A stretch of DNA of 64,000 bases, from NCBI RefSeq assembly GCF_036327755.1, contig NZ_CP109596.1:6572001-6636000 (forward strand), written 5' to 3'. The DNA is from Nocardia sp. NBC_01503 (GTDB taxonomy: Bacteria > Actinomycetota > Actinomycetes > Mycobacteriales > Mycobacteriaceae). The notes under the pieces were generated by a model. That model was not told the DNA's origin. It saw only the letters and a program-made list of their open reading frames with translations, and did no database searches. Both the position numbers and the translations under genes were made by a program. Numbering within the stretch: position 1 is the stretch's first letter; each line of letters opens with the position of its first letter. This document shows positions 1 to 8,522 of the stretch, piece by piece.

Positions 1-307
1 CACGCACCTCGCTCACCCTGATGCGATTGGTGACCGCGCGCAATCCGATCCCGTGCATGGCGCCCAGGATTCGCAGGGCCTTGGCGGTGTTGCCGCTGGA
101 CGCCTCGATGAGTGTTTGCCCGCTGTCGACGAGATCGTCGAGTTCATCGCGGATCATGCCCCAGGCGACGCGGTCCTTCACCGAGCCGAACGGGTTGTAG
201 AACTCCAATTTCGCGTACAGCTCGATATTTTCGAGTCCGTGCACGGCCGGGTCCAGGCGCAGCAGCGGCGTATTGCCGATGAGTTCGGTGATGTGGTCGT
301 AGCGCAT
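1..307 (-). CDS. Cysteine synthase-like PLP enzyme (partial, runs off left edge)
   Basis: Fold-type II PLP enzyme of the cysteine synthase/cystathionine beta-synthase family, the group that includes SbnA of diaminopropionate synthesis. The first 102 residues are present. They open with the family signature ELIGNTPLLRL, then carry the PLP-lysine motif NPFGSVKDR (Lys44) and the substrate loop EASSGNTAKAL near residue 70. The ATG at 307 overlaps the TAA stop of the preceding decarboxylase-like gene by one base, so the two are translationally coupled and this is the fourth gene of a leftward operon. The C-terminal part lies outside the window. Substrate is unknown; the operon context argues against a simple housekeeping cysteine synthase. 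Confidence 0.85.
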   Translation of the reverse strand, partial: MRYDHITELIGNTPLLRLDPAVHGLENIELYAKLEFYNPFGSVKDRVAWGMIRDELDDLVDSGQTLIEASSGNTAKALRILGAMHGIGLRAVTNRIRVSEVR

Positions 308-1773
308 TACCGCACCCCATGCCATTGCGAGTCGGCCGATGCGCGATCCAGGTCCGCGACGTCGAATTCCTCATCGCGGCACACCCGGAATCCGCTCGGC
401 CCTCGCACGACAGCGAGTTTGACCGGCAGTGGATGCATGGACGCACGCGCTGCCGATAAATCCATATGGTAGGCAGCGGTATTGGGGAATGCGATCACAT
501 CCCCCGACTGCGGGCGCCGCGGAAACCACACCTTGTGATTGGTGATCAGATCGCGTTCCAGGCATAACCGTCCGGCCAGGAAAACCCCGATCGGCCCGGA
601 ATCGCCGTGCGCGTGCGCGGGATTGGGCAGCAGCAGCGGATCCACCATCACCTCCTGATCGGCGGGCGTGACGGTATCGCGACTGAGGTCGAGATTGACC
701 AGCACACTGCCGTCGGCCGTCTCCTTGACGAACTCCACCCGTGCGAGGGTGATTCCCGCATGATCGACCAGCGCCTTACCCGGCTCGAGCCACACCTCCA
801 GCAGGTTCTCGGCGGCGACCTGCGCGAAGGTGCGCCCGCCCTGCGCCTCGAGCCCGGCATCGAGCAGATCGGCGAGCATGCGATCGGCGGGAACGGTATT
901 GGCGTACTTGTGGAATACGGGTGTGCCGTGCACGGCGCCGCCGTCGAGGTGGAAGCCGAAGGTATTGCCGCCCCACGCCATCGGCTCACCGCGACCGAGC
1001 AGAGATTCCCGAAGGGCCAGCACGTAGGCGTCGAAGGCGTCGGCGTCATCGGTGAACACCTGGCGGAAGCCGCCGCCGATATCGAGCACGCCGGGGCAGA
1101 GCCCCTCGAGATAGGCGCGTTCGGTGAGCTCGAGACAGGCTTCCACCGCGCGCAGGCGTTCACCGGGTTCACCGGAGTCGATATGGAAGGCGAAACCTCG
1201 GAACTGGATGCGGCCGCGCTGTGCGCACAGCACCTCGAAGACCTCGTCGACCTGGGCGAGCGGGACGCCGAATCGGCTGACCGGTGTGCCCGCGAAACCG
1301 GAGAGTCGTACCAGCACCGGCACTTTCGCGTGCTCACCGGCGAGTTCGGCGATGCGGCGCAGTTCCCACACATTGTCGACATTGACGGTGACCCCGGTGG
1401 CGATGAGATCGCGCAGGAACTCCGCGCCCTTGGGACCGGTCACCTCGATCCGCGCGGGTTCGAAGCCCGCCCGCACCGCCCCGGCCAGCTCCGCCGCCGA
1501 GGCGACATCGATCGCGATCCCGGCTCGCTCGGCGGCGCGCACGAACGCCCGCGACTGATTCACCTTGTTCGCGTAGCAGATCCGATACCGCAGCCCGCGC
1601 TCGAGCACGCTTCGTAACCGCGCCAGGTTCTCCGCGAATACCTGCGGGAACACCAGGTGCGCGGGTGAGCCGAACTCGGTCAGCGCGGCCTCGGCGGCAG
1701 CGGGATCCGCCAGGAACGCGCGCACCAGCGGATCGATCTTCGCCGGCAGACGCGGCGGAGCCGAAGCCGTCAT
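307..1773 (-). CDS. Y4yA-type PLP-dependent decarboxylase-like enzyme
   Basis: A 488-residue alanine-racemase-fold (type III) PLP protein related to diaminopimelate/ornithine decarboxylases, closest in feel to the rhizobial Y4yA group. The Schiff-base lysine lies in YANKVNQS (Lys70). Glycine-rich phosphate-binding segments such as LDIGGGFR follow, and GKALVDHAG lies in the C-terminal beta domain. It overlaps the HMA-domain gene by 4 bases (ATGA) and ends in TAATG with the cysteine-synthase-like gene. Relatives of this family occur next to siderophore genes; SbnH of staphyloferrin B is a decarboxylase of this fold. A role decarboxylating or epimerising an amino-acid-derived metallophore intermediate is inference. 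Confidence 0.75.
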   Translation of the reverse strand: MTASAPPRLPAKIDPLVRAFLADPAAAEAALTEFGSPAHLVFPQVFAENLARLRSVLERGLRYRICYANKVNQSRAFVRAAERAGIAIDVASAAELAGAVRAGFEPARIEVTGPKGAEFLRDLIATGVTVNVDNVWELRRIAELAGEHAKVPVLVRLSGFAGTPVSRFGVPLAQVDEVFEVLCAQRGRIQFRGFAFHIDSGEPGERLRAVEACLELTERAYLEGLCPGVLDIGGGFRQVFTDDADAFDAYVLALRESLLGRGEPMAWGGNTFGFHLDGGAVHGTPVFHKYANTVPADRMLADLLDAGLEAQGGRTFAQVAAENLLEVWLEPGKALVDHAGITLARVEFVKETADGSVLVNLDLSRDTVTPADQEVMVDPLLLPNPAHAHGDSGPIGVFLAGRLCLERDLITNHKVWFPRRPQSGDVIAFPNTAAYHMDLSAARASMHPLPVKLAVVRGPSGFRVCRDEEFDVADLDRASADSQWHGVR

Positions 1774-3047
1774 ACGGCCGATTCCGTGGCGGGCAGCGGC
1801 GTTTCGGTCGTCGCGGGCAGGTCGACCGTGGGGTTGTAGCCACTGTCACGTAACGCTTCGAAGGCGCGCTGCCGGTTACGCGGGCTGCGGAATTCGGCGC
1901 AGACGCGCTTGGCGGTCAGGTCGATATCGTGCACGCCGATATCCATCGACTCCAGGACGCCGGTTATGGTGCGCACACAGTGCTTACAGGTCATATCGGG
2001 CACGTAGAAGATCTGTTCCTCGACGGCGAGTTCGGCGGTGGCCGAGGCGGTTTCGACCGGCACCTCGGTAATGGTCAATCGGCTGACCAGGGTGGTGAAG
2101 ACCTCGGTGAAACGGTCCACCACCAGCGGCAGCAGGCTGTAGTGCGCGCCGTCGAGTTGATGCGGCATGGCGGCCAGACAGGCGGGGCGAGTGCCGGGCG
2201 GCAGCAGCGCGTACTGCCGGGAGATCAGATCCAGTTCGTGGTGATACTTGGCGATGGCCTCGGGAATGCCGAGCCCCTCGGTAAGTGTGGCGCGGCGCAT
2301 GACACGGTGCGCGTCCTCGATGGTCATATCCTTCATCGCGCGCAGCGTCGCCACCGATTCGGCCGAATAGCGCACCGTGCCATCGGGTTGCGTGGCCAGG
2401 GTGACCGCGATCATGCCGCGCCGGTAGCTCGAGGCCTGCAATTCCCAGAACCAGCGGGTCGCGACCGCACCGTAGACGCCGGAATCACGCATGCCGAGCG
2501 CGAATTCGACCGGGGTGCGATAGGGGGTCCAGCGGGCCAGCAGTGCGTGCTGGGCCAGGGCGCGCCCGCACGCCTCGATCCCGACCCGGTAGATATCGAG
2601 GGGTTCATGATCGGTGGTGGTGCCCGCCAGCACATCGCGCTCACGCTCGGTGAGCCGTGAGATACGCTGCGCCAGCGCCGTATTCGCGCCCAGGAGATGC
2701 CACAGCGCCAGTACGGCCTCGCGCATGGCGATCGGCACGATCGGTCCCAGCCCGCCGGAGTGGAAATGCCCGGTATTGGGAATGCCGTCGCTGTCGGTCC
2801 AGGCGATGCGATGGGTGGCGCTGGTGACCTGCTCGGCCCGGCACGGTCGCATGAACCGCTCCAGATACAGGCGCTGCGACAGTGTCAGATGCGATCCCGG
2901 CTCCGGACGCAGTGGCGCACAGGTGTATTCGACACTTCTGCCCGCCGTATTCGGTGCCCCCTCGAACAGTCCCGGCCGGGCCAGTACGGCCAGCACCCGT
3001 GAGGCGGCGCGCCGGTCGTAGCGGGGTTCGTGACCATTGGTTGTCAT
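1770..3047 (-). CDS. Unrecognised protein with C-terminal HMA (metal-binding) domain
   Basis: A 425-residue protein. Residues about 345-412 form a heavy-metal-associated domain with the metal-binding loop MTCKHCVRT (Cys354, Cys357), the fold of copper chaperones and CopA N-termini, which normally binds Cu(I) or Zn. The first 330 residues are not recognised. They are largely helical and contain conserved-looking His clusters (GHFHSGG near 93-99, KYHHELD near 268-273) and several Trp/Tyr. No signal peptide or membrane helix is seen, so it should be cytoplasmic. It overlaps its neighbours on both sides by 4 bases, inside the PLP operon. An HMA domain fused to an unknown domain between biosynthetic PLP genes is unusual and suggests metal delivery to, or sensing for, the operon product. 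Confidence 0.7.
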   Translation of the reverse strand: MTTNGHEPRYDRRAASRVLAVLARPGLFEGAPNTAGRSVEYTCAPLRPEPGSHLTLSQRLYLERFMRPCRAEQVTSATHRIAWTDSDGIPNTGHFHSGGLGPIVPIAMREAVLALWHLLGANTALAQRISRLTERERDVLAGTTTDHEPLDIYRVGIEACGRALAQHALLARWTPYRTPVEFALGMRDSGVYGAVATRWFWELQASSYRRGMIAVTLATQPDGTVRYSAESVATLRAMKDMTIEDAHRVMRRATLTEGLGIPEAIAKYHHELDLISRQYALLPPGTRPACLAAMPHQLDGAHYSLLPLVVDRFTEVFTTLVSRLTITEVPVETASATAELAVEEQIFYVPDMTCKHCVRTITGVLESMDIGVHDIDLTAKRVCAEFRSPRNRQRAFEALRDSGYNPTVDLPATTETPLPATESAV

Positions 3048-4300
3048 GAGGAGACCTCCTCGGCAATCGTGGCGACACTGTGGGTGAAGCGGTCGATCTC
3101 GTCGAAGGTGTTGTAGATGTGGGTACTCACCCGCACCGAATCCTCGTCTCCCGGTTCATTGTTCGACGGTACGCAGTGTGCGCCCGCGCGCACCAGGAAA
3201 CCGAGTTCACCCAGGACGAAGCCCAGGTCATTGGCGCTGATCCCGGCGAGGGTGAAAGAGACTATGCCGTAACCGGTTTCGCAGGGGGCGTAGGCGGGAC
3301 CGGGCAGGAAGTCCAGGCCGGGGATCGCGCGCAGGCCGGTGATCAGGCGCTGGGTGAGTGCGCGATTGTGTGTGCGGATGGTGTCCAGGCCGAGATTGTC
3401 CAGCACATCCAGGGCCGCGCCCAGGGCGAGGATACCGGGGATATTGGGGGTGCCGCCCTCCATGCGCTGCGGCATCGGGCCCGCGCGCAATCCGGAATCA
3501 TCCAGGAAGACACCGGAATTGCCGCCCGGAAGAAATGGGGCGAGTTCGGGGTGGCGTCGGCGGCGGCAATACAGCACCCCGGTCCCGGGCGCACCGAACA
3601 TTTTGTGTCCGGCGAATACCGCGAAATCGGCGTCGAGTTCGCGCACGTCGACCGGCAGATGCCCGCCGCTCTGGCTGCAGTCGAAACACAGGGCGATCGA
3701 GGGGTCTATCCGCCCGCGCAATTCCTCGAGCGTGGTGAGCGCGCCGAACACGTGGTGCAGATGACTCACCGCGATCAGCCGAGTCCGCGGCGTCACCTTC
3801 GCGGCGATATCGTCCGAGTCGGCCTCACCGAGTTCGTTCACCCGATACGGGACCAGTCCGATCGCGCGGCCGAATCCGGCCAGCAGTTGCCGCAGCTGCG
3901 CCCACGGATACACATTCGACGCGTGATCGCGTGGGCTGTACAGGATTTCATCGCCCGCGCGCAGATTGGTCAGCCCCCACGACAGTGCGACCGCATTGAA
4001 TCCGGCCGTCGACCCGCCGGTGAATACCACCTCATCGGGGTGCGCGCCGATGAATCCGGCCATACGTTCGCGCACACCGTCGATCTCGCGAGTCAGACTG
4101 GTCGCCCACGCATAGGTCCCGCGCCCGGCATTGGCCGTTCGCACGCTGTGATAGCCGTCGACCGCCGCGATCACCGACTCCGGTTTCTGCGTGGTGGACG
4201 CCGAATCCAGGTAGACCTCTTGTGTTTCGCGCAGCGCCGGGAACATGTGGCGGGACAGCGCGGCATCCCGAGCGTTGGACGCAGGCGCACAGGACCGCAC
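3044..4300 (-). CDS. Class V aminotransferase / SufS-like cysteine desulfurase homologue
   Basis: A 418-residue fold-type I PLP enzyme. It shows the N-terminal motif YLDSASTTQKP, the PLP-contact segment CFDCSQSGGHLPVD, the catalytic lysine in GHKMFGAPGTG (Lys233) and a cysteine in the C-terminal active loop RAGAHCVP (Cys376) where SufS-type desulfurases keep their persulfide cysteine. Sulfur mobilisation or lyase chemistry on a cysteine-like substrate is therefore plausible. The GTG start at 4300 follows GGGAG with good spacing. It is the first gene of the operon running to the left edge. No suf or isc genes are nearby, so it is probably specialised rather than the housekeeping Fe-S enzyme. 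Confidence 0.8.
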   Translation of the reverse strand: MRSCAPASNARDAALSRHMFPALRETQEVYLDSASTTQKPESVIAAVDGYHSVRTANAGRGTYAWATSLTREIDGVRERMAGFIGAHPDEVVFTGGSTAGFNAVALSWGLTNLRAGDEILYSPRDHASNVYPWAQLRQLLAGFGRAIGLVPYRVNELGEADSDDIAAKVTPRTRLIAVSHLHHVFGALTTLEELRGRIDPSIALCFDCSQSGGHLPVDVRELDADFAVFAGHKMFGAPGTGVLYCRRRRHPELAPFLPGGNSGVFLDDSGLRAGPMPQRMEGGTPNIPGILALGAALDVLDNLGLDTIRTHNRALTQRLITGLRAIPGLDFLPGPAYAPCETGYGIVSFTLAGISANDLGFVLGELGFLVRAGAHCVPSNNEPGDEDSVRVSTHIYNTFDEIDRFTHSVATIAEEVSS

Positions 4301-4427
4301 CGTGCCGCTCCCTTCTCAGGAGTACGCGCTGGACGCAACCAACGATACGCATTTTTTCGCCGCGGCTGGAAGGTTCTCGCGGGCAAGCGGTTTCGTAGGC
4401 CGGCTCGTTACCGCCGGAAACGAGATA

Positions 4428-4943
4428 TCAGCGTTCGGGTCCGCCGGGATTGCACATGGCGTTCACCGTCTCCTGATAGCCGACCGCCGAACGCCACGGC
4501 TCCAGATTCCAGCTCGGCTTATCGGGCTGCACCAGGCGCGCCCACTCCCAGTGACAGATGAATTGGTCACGCATACCGGGTGTGTCGGCGTCGGGGGAGT
4601 CGACCAGCACTTCCTGCCAGGCGCGTTCGCCCGCGGTCGGGAAGTTGTCCCTGCGGCCCGCGTCGGTGGGGTAGACGAGCAGTCGGCGGCCGTCGACGGC
4701 CTCGGTCCACTCGGTGCGATCGATGAGCGGCTGATCGGCATAGTTGTCGACCGCGGGAGCCTGCGAGAGTGTCGGATCGGCGATGGGTAGTCCGGTCGCG
4801 GTGGTGGCCGGTGCGGCGGGGGCCGCGGCGAGCGTGCTCAGCGAGCCGACGATAACCGGCGATGACTCTTCGGCCGCCCCGCAACCACTCAGCGAGAGCG
4901 CCAGCGCGAGCAAGCCACCCGATAGTTTCCAGCGCTGCCGCAT
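4428..4943 (-). CDS. Lipoprotein, probable DUF2599 family
   Basis: About 171 residues from the ATG at 4943, which has AAAGGGG upstream; an in-frame ATG at 5000 lacks a ribosome site and a signal context. The N-terminus MRQRWKLSGGLLALALSLSGC is a lipoprotein signal with lipobox LSGC. An Ala/Pro/Thr linker follows, then a C-terminal domain with paired cysteines and the ending WRSAVGYQETVNAMCNPGG, which resembles the actinobacterial DUF2599 family of cell-wall-associated proteins. Function unknown; it should be anchored outside the membrane. It is not obviously part of the upstream PLP operon, being 127 bases beyond that operon's first gene. Confidence 0.7.
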   Translation of the reverse strand: MRQRWKLSGGLLALALSLSGCGAAEESSPVIVGSLSTLAAAPAAPATTATGLPIADPTLSQAPAVDNYADQPLIDRTEWTEAVDGRRLLVYPTDAGRRDNFPTAGERAWQEVLVDSPDADTPGMRDQFICHWEWARLVQPDKPSWNLEPWRSAVGYQETVNAMCNPGGPER

Positions 4944-5210
4944 CGGTCGCGCCCCTTTCCGTTCCTCGCGATCGTATCGGTCCATGTCAACAGCGGTCAT
5001 CGGGTCATCACGTTCGCATCATCGGCACCGCGATGCCAGCGTCCGGGATTTGCCAGCGGTGGCACATTGGCCCAGACGGCACCTACGATGTCACGGCCGG
5101 GCGGTTCTCGGACAACTGAGGGCCGCCCCGCACCCGTGGTACCGGATGTGGTTGCCGACCCGAGCGCGCCCGCGCGCGGCGAGGGAAGGCTGGGAGACTG
5201 TAGGGGCAGG

Positions 5211-5690
5211 ATGAACACACCGACTGTGAAATGTCTTGTCTGGGAGGTGGACAACTCCCTGTGGGACGGCGTGGTCTGCGACTCGACCGATGGCGCACTG
5301 CGTGCCGAGGCGGTGCGCGCCCTGCGCATCCTGCGCGAGCGCGGCGTCATGCATGCCGTCGCCAGCCGCGGTGAATTCGCCTGGACCGTCGCGCAACTGC
5401 GCAAACACGGCCTGCACGACCGGTTCGCGGTGATCGAGGTCGGCTGGGGTAAGAAGTCCGCCGCCATCACCCGCATCGCCCAAACCCTGGGCGTGGATCT
5501 GGAACAGGTCGGCTACATAGACGCCGAACCCCTCGAACGCACCGAGGTGGCCCACGCCCTGCCGCAGGTCCGCTGCTACGCGGCCCGCCACGTGGACGTC
5601 CTGCCCGCCCTCCAGGAATTCCGCGCCCCCGTAGGCGCGGTCCCACCCCCCACCTCTCCCATGGGTTTCGCGCACATCCACGCCCGGTGA
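5211..5690 (+). CDS. HAD-like protein with altered nucleophile position
   Basis: A 159-residue protein of the HAD superfamily, FkbH/MDP-1-like. The ATG at 5211 follows GGGGCAGG. Motif I reads CLVWEVDNSLWDG, where the family norm is DLDNTLW, so the usual aspartate nucleophile is replaced by glutamate while the second aspartate is kept. Motif II Ser/Thr may be the serine in VASRG and a lysine follows in GWGKKSAAI. The motif III/IV acidic pair is weak (YIDAEPLE). The C-terminus is proline-rich. With the nucleophile changed it may bind phosphate ligands without phosphatase turnover. It stands alone, upstream of the flavodoxin gene. Confidence 0.7.
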   Translation: MNTPTVKCLVWEVDNSLWDGVVCDSTDGALRAEAVRALRILRERGVMHAVASRGEFAWTVAQLRKHGLHDRFAVIEVGWGKKSAAITRIAQTLGVDLEQVGYIDAEPLERTEVAHALPQVRCYAARHVDVLPALQEFRAPVGAVPPPTSPMGFAHIHAR

Positions 5691-5803
5691 GCACCCACAC
5701 GGGCTGTGACCCGGGTCATATTCGATCCGTGTCACGGGCGGAGCACCGACGGTGTCTCCGAGTCGACCGCACCACGCGGACCCGACAACGGAGAGGGACC
5801 CTC

Positions 5804-6298
5804 ATGAAGACCTTGATCGTGTGCACATCGGTCTCCCACGGCAATACGAAGAAAGTCGCCGACACCATGGCGACCACCCTGAACGCCGAAGTGGTTGCCC
5901 CCGATGCGGTTACCGCCACCGACCTGCTCGGCTACGACCTGATCGGCTTCGGCTCCGGCATCTTCACCCGCAAATTCCACCCCGCCCTCGTGCATCTCAT
6001 AGAGGGCCTCCCACAATTCCCCGGAACCAAGGCATTCGTCTTCGCCACCAGCGGTTTTCCCGACAAGGGCCGCACCCGCTTCTCGCGCCCCCTGGTAACC
6101 CTCCTCGAACAAAAGGGCTTCAACGTCCAGGACACCTTCTCCTGCCGAGCCCTGGACACCTTCCTCCCCTTCAAACCCTTCGGCGGCATCCGCAAATCCC
6201 ACCCCACCCCCGCCGACCTCCACGCAGCCCAATCCTTCGCCAACCACCTCCGAACCCGCCTCACCACTGATCCGAGCGGGTCATCGGCTCGTAGCTGA
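5804..6298 (+). CDS. Flavodoxin family protein
   Basis: A 164-residue flavodoxin-like FMN protein. The N-terminal phosphate-binding loop is CTSVSHGNTKKVA, matching the T/S-x-T-G-N-T type loop of flavodoxins, followed by YDLIGFGSGIF and FVFATSGFPDKG, which supply the isoalloxazine-binding loops. The ATG at 5804 has GGAGAGGGA upstream; longer reading frames have no ribosome site. It probably carries electrons to a cytoplasmic redox partner, but no partner reductase or oxygenase is adjacent. Single-domain flavodoxins of this size are common in actinobacteria. Confidence 0.8.
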   Translation: MKTLIVCTSVSHGNTKKVADTMATTLNAEVVAPDAVTATDLLGYDLIGFGSGIFTRKFHPALVHLIEGLPQFPGTKAFVFATSGFPDKGRTRFSRPLVTLLEQKGFNVQDTFSCRALDTFLPFKPFGGIRKSHPTPADLHAAQSFANHLRTRLTTDPSGSSARS

Positions 6299-6367
6299 CT
6301 CGTTCCCAACCGGGCTCGCGCGTAGACCTGGAACCGCTTTTTCCGGTTGCATCGCATCCGATCATGT

Positions 6368-6646
6368 TCAGGTGATGTCGATTTCGGTGGTGTGGGTGTC
6401 GACCGCGGTGCTGTTCCAGGATCGCTCGAGTCGGAACTCGATCGTATAGTGGCCGCGGGTGGTGCCGCGCAGGCGGAAGTGTTGTGTGCCACCGTCTCCG
6501 GGCTCGCCGCCGGGAATCGGTGTGAAGGTGGATTCCATGACTTCGATGGGGGTGGGGAGGTTGGTGGGGTGCCATTGATAGCCGGTGGTCGGGGTCGACT
6601 TCAGTGCGATCTCGAAGACCGCCCCGACGGTGGCGGTGATCGTCAT
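6368..6646 (-). CDS. Chagasin-type cysteine protease inhibitor (MEROPS I42-like)
   Basis: A 92-residue beta-sandwich inhibitor. All three papain-contacting loops of the chagasin family can be seen: the BC loop STPTTGYQW (residues 17-25, family NPTTGY), the DE loop GDGGTQHFRL (50-59, family GxGG) and the FG loop RSW (75-77, family RPW). The start at 6646 overlaps the stop of the papain-like protease gene by 4 bases, so protease and inhibitor are made together in that order. No signal peptide is present, which fits protection of the producing cell from its own cytoplasmic protease. The pairing strongly supports the family call. Confidence 0.85.
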   Translation of the reverse strand: MTITATVGAVFEIALKSTPTTGYQWHPTNLPTPIEVMESTFTPIPGGEPGDGGTQHFRLRGTTRGHYTIEFRLERSWNSTAVDTHTTEIDIT

Positions 6647-8331
6647 CCGAACCACTTGTGGATCATGGCCGAATCCGTGCCTTCGGCAAAGCAATCCAAT
6701 CGGCCCGCCGTCCAGGAGGCGGCGGCCACTCCGGAGGTGAGCTGGCCACCCAGGCTCTCCTCCTCGCTCCATCGGGAGCCGTCCCACCACTTGTGCATCA
6801 GGCGGAAGTCGACGCCGGGATAGAAAACGTCGATGCGGTCGGGGCCCCAGGACACCGCGGCCGGGTCACCGGCGACATAGCCGCCGAGGTTCTCCCACTC
6901 GCTCCACTTCGATCCGTTCCACCATTTGTGATTGAGCTGGCTGTTCGCGCCCTTGGCGAAGATATCGAGCCGATCGGCCGCCCACGAGGCGGCGGCCGGA
7001 GCGGAATCGAGTACGCCCCCGAGGTTTTCCCATCCACCCCACTGACTGCCGTCCCACCACAGATGCCACAGGGCCGAATCCATCCCGCGGGCGAAGACGT
7101 CGATCCGGTCCGGACCCCAAGACACCGCCGCCGGATCCGAGGACACCAAACCACCCAGCGCCTCCCAGGCGGACCAATCACCTTGGAACGACCGGTGATA
7201 CAGCTGATGGTCGTGCCCGGCGCCGAACATATCGAGTCGGCCCGAGGCCCAGGAGCACAGTGCCGGGCCGCCTTGCAGTCCACCACCGAGCGTTTCCCAG
7301 CCGCCCCAGCTGGCCCCGTCCCACCAGCGGTGATAGACGGCCGCATCGGTACCGCGCGCGACGACATCGATCCGGTTCGGACCCCACGACACCGCGGCGG
7401 GCTTGGAGGTCAGCACACCGCCGAGCGATTCCCAGCCACTCCAGCCGAAGGTCGCGGGCAGATTCACACCCTGTGCCGTGGCGAAGGTGTAGGTGTCGAA
7501 ACGGCACTCACCGTAGGCGATCTTCAAGAAACCGGACATACCCCAGCCGGTGCCCCAGGAGTTCTTCGCGATCCAGCATTGCTCGGCCTCGGAATAGCCG
7601 ATGACCTGCACGCAGTGCCCGCCCTGAAACGCGCCGCTGACATGGTGATACACCCCGGAGCCGTAGGAGTAGAAGTCATCGTAGACATCGAAGCATGCCG
7701 CGCACGGCCCGGTCTCGCTGAGATAGTTCTTGCGTGCGGTGATATCGGTGACGAGGCCGTGGGTGCTGATGGAAACCTGGGTGGCGGGACGATCGGGCGT
7801 CGGCCGCCGATACGGTTTCCACATACTATTTCGCGGATCGATTTGCGGGGGATTGTCGAAGGCGCTCATATAGGGCAGCGCATCGTCTCCGACGACTCCG
7901 CGTTTCTTCATCTGGTCCATGCAGGCGGTCGCGTTCCAGCCGATGCAACTCGGCCCGTGATTGGAATTGAAATGCGAGTCGGCTTCGGACAGATCGAGCA
8001 GTTGGGAGTGCTCGATCGATGCCATCGACTCCACCACCGCGGTGCAGCAGAACGAAACGCATGAGCCGCAGAGTTTCTGATCTTTGACCGAGGTGACGTG
8101 ATTGCCATTGCGGTTGCGCCAGTCGACCTCCGCGGCGAACACCGCGGTCTCGGCGGCGGTTTCGCGTGGCCCGGCCGCCGCCAATTGCCGATCGGCGGCG
8201 GTGAATACGACTCCCAGTAGCGCTTTCTTCGCGGAGTCGCTCAATTGCGATTGTGGTGTCTCACGCGCTGTCCAGCGCGCACTGGAATTACGCAGATGAG
8301 AATTAAGTTCAGCGGTGTCGAGATTAGCCAT
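6643..8331 (-). CDS. Papain-like (C1) protease with C-terminal lectin-type propeller repeats
   Basis: A 562-residue protein. Residues about 65-290 form a C1 papain domain: oxyanion Gln85 and catalytic Cys91 in DQKLCGSCVSF, His239 in GGHCVQVIGY and Asn257 in AKNSWGTGWG. The Trp after the catalytic Cys is Val here. Residues 295-562 hold six repeats of about 45 residues built on WxxWExLGG, PAAVSWGPDRIDVFARG and a His-containing WWDGS end, like PLL/fucose-lectin-type propellers. The first 60 residues may be a propeptide. No signal peptide is evident, so export would need a non-Sec route or release by lysis. The next gene encodes its likely inhibitor. A role as a secreted or delivered protease that docks on glycans is inference. 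Confidence 0.85.
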   Translation of the reverse strand: MANLDTAELNSHLRNSSARWTARETPQSQLSDSAKKALLGVVFTAADRQLAAAGPRETAAETAVFAAEVDWRNRNGNHVTSVKDQKLCGSCVSFCCTAVVESMASIEHSQLLDLSEADSHFNSNHGPSCIGWNATACMDQMKKRGVVGDDALPYMSAFDNPPQIDPRNSMWKPYRRPTPDRPATQVSISTHGLVTDITARKNYLSETGPCAACFDVYDDFYSYGSGVYHHVSGAFQGGHCVQVIGYSEAEQCWIAKNSWGTGWGMSGFLKIAYGECRFDTYTFATAQGVNLPATFGWSGWESLGGVLTSKPAAVSWGPNRIDVVARGTDAAVYHRWWDGASWGGWETLGGGLQGGPALCSWASGRLDMFGAGHDHQLYHRSFQGDWSAWEALGGLVSSDPAAVSWGPDRIDVFARGMDSALWHLWWDGSQWGGWENLGGVLDSAPAAASWAADRLDIFAKGANSQLNHKWWNGSKWSEWENLGGYVAGDPAAVSWGPDRIDVFYPGVDFRLMHKWWDGSRWSEEESLGGQLTSGVAAASWTAGRLDCFAEGTDSAMIHKWFG

Positions 8332-8522
8332 AAGAGGTTCCCTGGTTGGAACTTATGTGAACTCACCGCAGCGTCGCGGCCGATCGTAGATCATCGCCCC
8401 GAATCGGAACTACCTCAGCAGTATGCGCGCACCCGCACCCGAATAGAAGAGCATCTCCGGTGCATGGAAACGAACCGAACCAGCGGTCGCGTTACCGGCA
8501 CAGTGAGAATCGCATTTCGAAG

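Noticed and set aside
3080..4561. A 493-codon open frame on the plus strand opposite the SufS-like gene
   Set aside because: High GC gives long antisense open frames. The product has no recognisable family or ribosome site, while the opposite strand encodes a clear PLP enzyme.
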